DNA of 8,273 nucleotides from Comamonadaceae bacterium (GTDB taxonomy: Bacteria; Pseudomonadota; Gammaproteobacteria; Burkholderiales; Burkholderiaceae_C): positions 1-8,273 of the forward strand of contig CANBQX010000083.1 of assembly GCA_947371775.1 (NCBI GenBank), read 5' to 3'. The notes beneath the pieces were generated by a model. The model saw nothing but the letters and a program-made list of their open reading frames with translations, was not told where the DNA came from and ran no database searches. Positions 6,594 through 8,273 of the stretch are shown here, one piece after another (within the stretch, counting starts at the first letter, position 1; every line of letters begins with the position of its first letter). A program made the position numbers and the translations under genes.

Positions 6594-6878
6594 CTATTGT
6601 CCCAGAGGCGGAGCGTCCGGGACGGTGGCGCGGCATTGGTCACGTGCCGCATGCAGGGCTTGCAAGAGGTCTAAGGCTTGGGCATAGAGCGCGGCACCCG
6701 CAGGGGTCAGGTGGGTGGGGTAGGCGCTGCGGTCCACCAATTGCACACCGACCCAGGCTTCAAGCGACTGGATGCGGCGGGAAAACGCCGGTTGTGTCAC
6801 ATGGCGGAGTTGGGCCGATCGGCTGAAACTGCGGGTTTCTGCCAGCGACACAAAGTCTTCAAGCCATTTGGTTTCCAT
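6594..6878 (-). pseudogene. LysR-family regulator truncated after the DNA-binding domain
   Basis: The 94-residue product begins METKWLEDFVSLAETRSFSR and covers the complete LysR winged-helix domain. The recognition-helix region is AQLRHVTQPAFSRRIQSLE (residues 22-40), the wing is VQLVDRSAYPTHLTPAG (45-61), and the start of the linker helix follows (62-80). A normal LysR protein is about 300 residues, with an effector-binding domain from about 90 on. Here the reading frame ends at TAG, and the next 35 nt lead straight into pyrC, so about 200 residues are missing. The DNA-binding half looks intact, so a short free-standing DNA-binding protein is possible, but a degraded regulator is more likely. 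It lies 30 nt after the ABC exporter gene in the same direction. No good Shine-Dalgarno precedes the ATG. The family call is certain; its working status is not. Confidence 0.82.
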
Positions 6879-6908
6879 GGGCGGGATTATGGAAGGGGGA
6901 TTTGCGCC

Positions 6909-8273
6909 TTATTCACCGCTTTGCTGCAAGGCCCACATCTGGGCGTAGCGGCCTTGGGCCTGCATCAGTTCGGCGTGGCTGCCACGTTCGATGATGCGGC
7001 CGGCGTCCATCACCAAAATCATGTGCGCGTCGACCACGGTGGACAGCCGGTGGGCGATCACCAGGGTGGTTTTGTTGTGTGCCACGCGGGCGAGTTCGGC
7101 CTGGATGGCGCGCTCGTTGGCTGAGTCCAGGGCGCTGGTGGCCTCGTCAAAAATCAAAATCGGCGGGTTCTTCAGCAAGGTGCGGGCAATGGCCACGCGC
7201 TGCTTTTCGCCGCCGGAGAGCTTGAGGCCGCGCTCGCCCACCATGGTGTCGTAGCCCGCGGGCGTGCTGGCAATAAAGGTGTCGATGTGCGCGGCGCGCG
7301 CTGCCGCTTGCACCTCTTCCAGACTGCTGCCAGGGCGGCCGTAGGCGATGTTGTATTGCACCGTGTCATTGAACAACACGGTGTCTTGCGGCACGATGCC
7401 AATGGCGGCGCGCAAGCTGGCCTGGGTCAGCGTGCGGATGTCTTGCCCTGCCACCGAAATGCTGCCCTGCTGCACGTCGTAAAACCGGTAGAGCAGCCGC
7501 GCCAGGGTGGACTTGCCCGAGCCCGACGGACCCACCACGGCCACGGTTTTTCCCGCTGGAATCTCAAAACTGATGTCGTGCAAGATGGTGCGCGCAGGCT
7601 CGTAGGCAAAGCCCACATGCTCAAAGCGCACAGCCGCGCTGTCGGCCCCTTGCGGGAGTAGCAAAGCATGGGCGTCGGGCGCATCGGCGATCTCCTGTTC
7701 GCGCTCCAGCAGCACAAACATTTTTTCCAGGTCCGCCAGGTTTTGCTTGAGTTCGCGGTAGATCGCACCCAAGAAGTTGAGCGGGATGTAGATCTGAATC
7801 ATGAAGGCATTGACCATCACCAGATCGCCCAGCGTCATGCGGCCGTCCACCACGCCTTGGGTGGCGCGCCAGAGCATGGCCACCAGGCCGCTGGCGATGA
7901 TGAACTGCTGACCCGCATTCAAAATGCTCAGCGTGCGCTGGCTCTTGAGTGCGGCCAGGCGGTAGCGCTCCAGGTTCTCGTCGTAGCGCTGCGCCTCGAA
8001 TTCCTCGTTGTTGAAATACTTGACGGTCTCGAAATTAAGCAGGGAGTCAATGGCGCGGGTGTGCGCCTTGGAGTCAAGCTCGTTCATGCGCTTGCGAAAC
8101 TGGGTGCGCCACTCGGTCATGCTGATGGTGAAGCTGATGTACAGCGCCAGCGCAATCAGCGTGATGCCGGCAAACCAGACATCAAACTTGACGGCCAGCA
8201 GCGTCAGCACCAAACCCACTTCAATCAGGGTGGGAATGATGCTGTAGAGCGAGAACGACACCAGTGAATGCAC
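6909..8273 (-). CDS. Atm1/HMT1-type ABC exporter, fused permease-ATPase, N-terminus outside window
   Basis: The visible 454 residues hold most of the transmembrane domain and the whole ATPase domain of a half-size ABC exporter. Family members run to about 600 residues, so about 150 N-terminal residues are missing beyond 8273, and the first codon seen (GTG) need not be a start. Hydrophobic helices appear at about 12-30, 33-50, 122-136 and 150-172. AIDSLLNFETVKYFNNE (74-90) and LNAGQQ (118-123) are typical of mitochondrial Atm1 and bacterial Atm1-like exporters, which move glutathione conjugates, polysulfides or metal-thiol compounds out of the cytosol. ATPase motifs are Walker A GPSGSGKST (248-256), Q-loop Q296, signature LSGGEKQ (352-358), Walker B ILIFDEATS (372-380) and switch H408. 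The substrate is inferred from family only. It is the first visible gene of the leftward cluster leading to pyrC. Confidence 0.93.
   Translation of the reverse strand: MHSLVSFSLYSIIPTLIEVGLVLTLLAVKFDVWFAGITLIALALYISFTISMTEWRTQFRKRMNELDSKAHTRAIDSLLNFETVKYFNNEEFEAQRYDENLERYRLAALKSQRTLSILNAGQQFIIASGLVAMLWRATQGVVDGRMTLGDLVMVNAFMIQIYIPLNFLGAIYRELKQNLADLEKMFVLLEREQEIADAPDAHALLLPQGADSAAVRFEHVGFAYEPARTILHDISFEIPAGKTVAVVGPSGSGKSTLARLLYRFYDVQQGSISVAGQDIRTLTQASLRAAIGIVPQDTVLFNDTVQYNIAYGRPGSSLEEVQAAARAAHIDTFIASTPAGYDTMVGERGLKLSGGEKQRVAIARTLLKNPPILIFDEATSALDSANERAIQAELARVAHNKTTLVIAHRLSTVVDAHMILVMDAGRIIERGSHAELMQAQGRYAQMWALQQSGE

Noticed and set aside
6599..6623. GTCCC...GGGAC inverted repeat near the end of the truncated lysR as a terminator before pyrC
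   Set aside because: The stem is only 5 bp with a 15-nt loop and has no U-tract. It lies within the coding part, so chance in GC-rich DNA is enough to explain it.
5518..6636. Longer form of pyrC starting at an ATG 78 nt upstream
   Set aside because: The extra 26 residues are not dihydroorotase-like and overlap the lysR remnant, and no Shine-Dalgarno precedes them. The 346-residue form matches the family length and places the metal ligands at the expected numbers.
7668..8267. Plus-strand open frame of 199 codons opposite the ABC exporter
   Set aside because: It is rich in His, Gln and Val with no motif and lies wholly antisense to conserved transporter sequence.
1..8273. Search for a novel mobile, defence, CRISPR or biosynthetic system
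   Set aside because: Almost all bases are covered by housekeeping or widely conserved genes, no direct repeats or att-like sites are visible, and no gene of foreign character was seen.

Overview
The window looks like ordinary chromosomal DNA from a high-GC betaproteobacterium. Burkholderiales is most likely, and the protein sequences recall Comamonadaceae such as the Rhodoferax/Polaromonas/Acidovorax group. This placement rests on remembered family sequences, not on a search. I see no rRNA, tRNA, CRISPR array, insertion sequence or phage gene, and nothing with the layout of a defence or secretion island.

Left part, + strand (1-3750): the C-terminal two thirds of the YchF P-loop ATPase, cut by the window edge. 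It is followed 21 nt later by a class V PLP-dependent aminotransferase of the alanine-glyoxylate type with a good ribosome binding site, and then by a 601-residue FAD-dependent oxidoreductase of uncertain function. The three are co-directional and closely spaced and could share transcription, though their functions have no obvious link.

Middle, - strand (3778-5533): the membrane metalloprotease HtpX, convergent with the FAD gene across 27 nt that form a small hairpin touching both stop codons. A 124-nt spacer, holding a possible htpX promoter and several short inverted repeats, separates htpX from the upstream DUF3025 gene.

Right part, - strand (4772-8273), reading leftwards: an Atm1-type ABC exporter whose N-terminus lies outside the window, a LysR regulator reduced to its DNA-binding domain, the dihydroorotase gene pyrC, and the DUF3025 gene overlapping the end of pyrC by 16 nt. 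Gaps of 30 and 35 nt suggest one transcription unit. The most unusual spot is the truncated lysR and the adjoining pyrC start, where the expected Shine-Dalgarno is absent and a stretch resembling the 16S rRNA 3' end lies in its place. A deletion that removed the effector domain of the regulator could explain the truncation.

I did not find a convincing previously undescribed system. The findings are local oddities in a housekeeping region.
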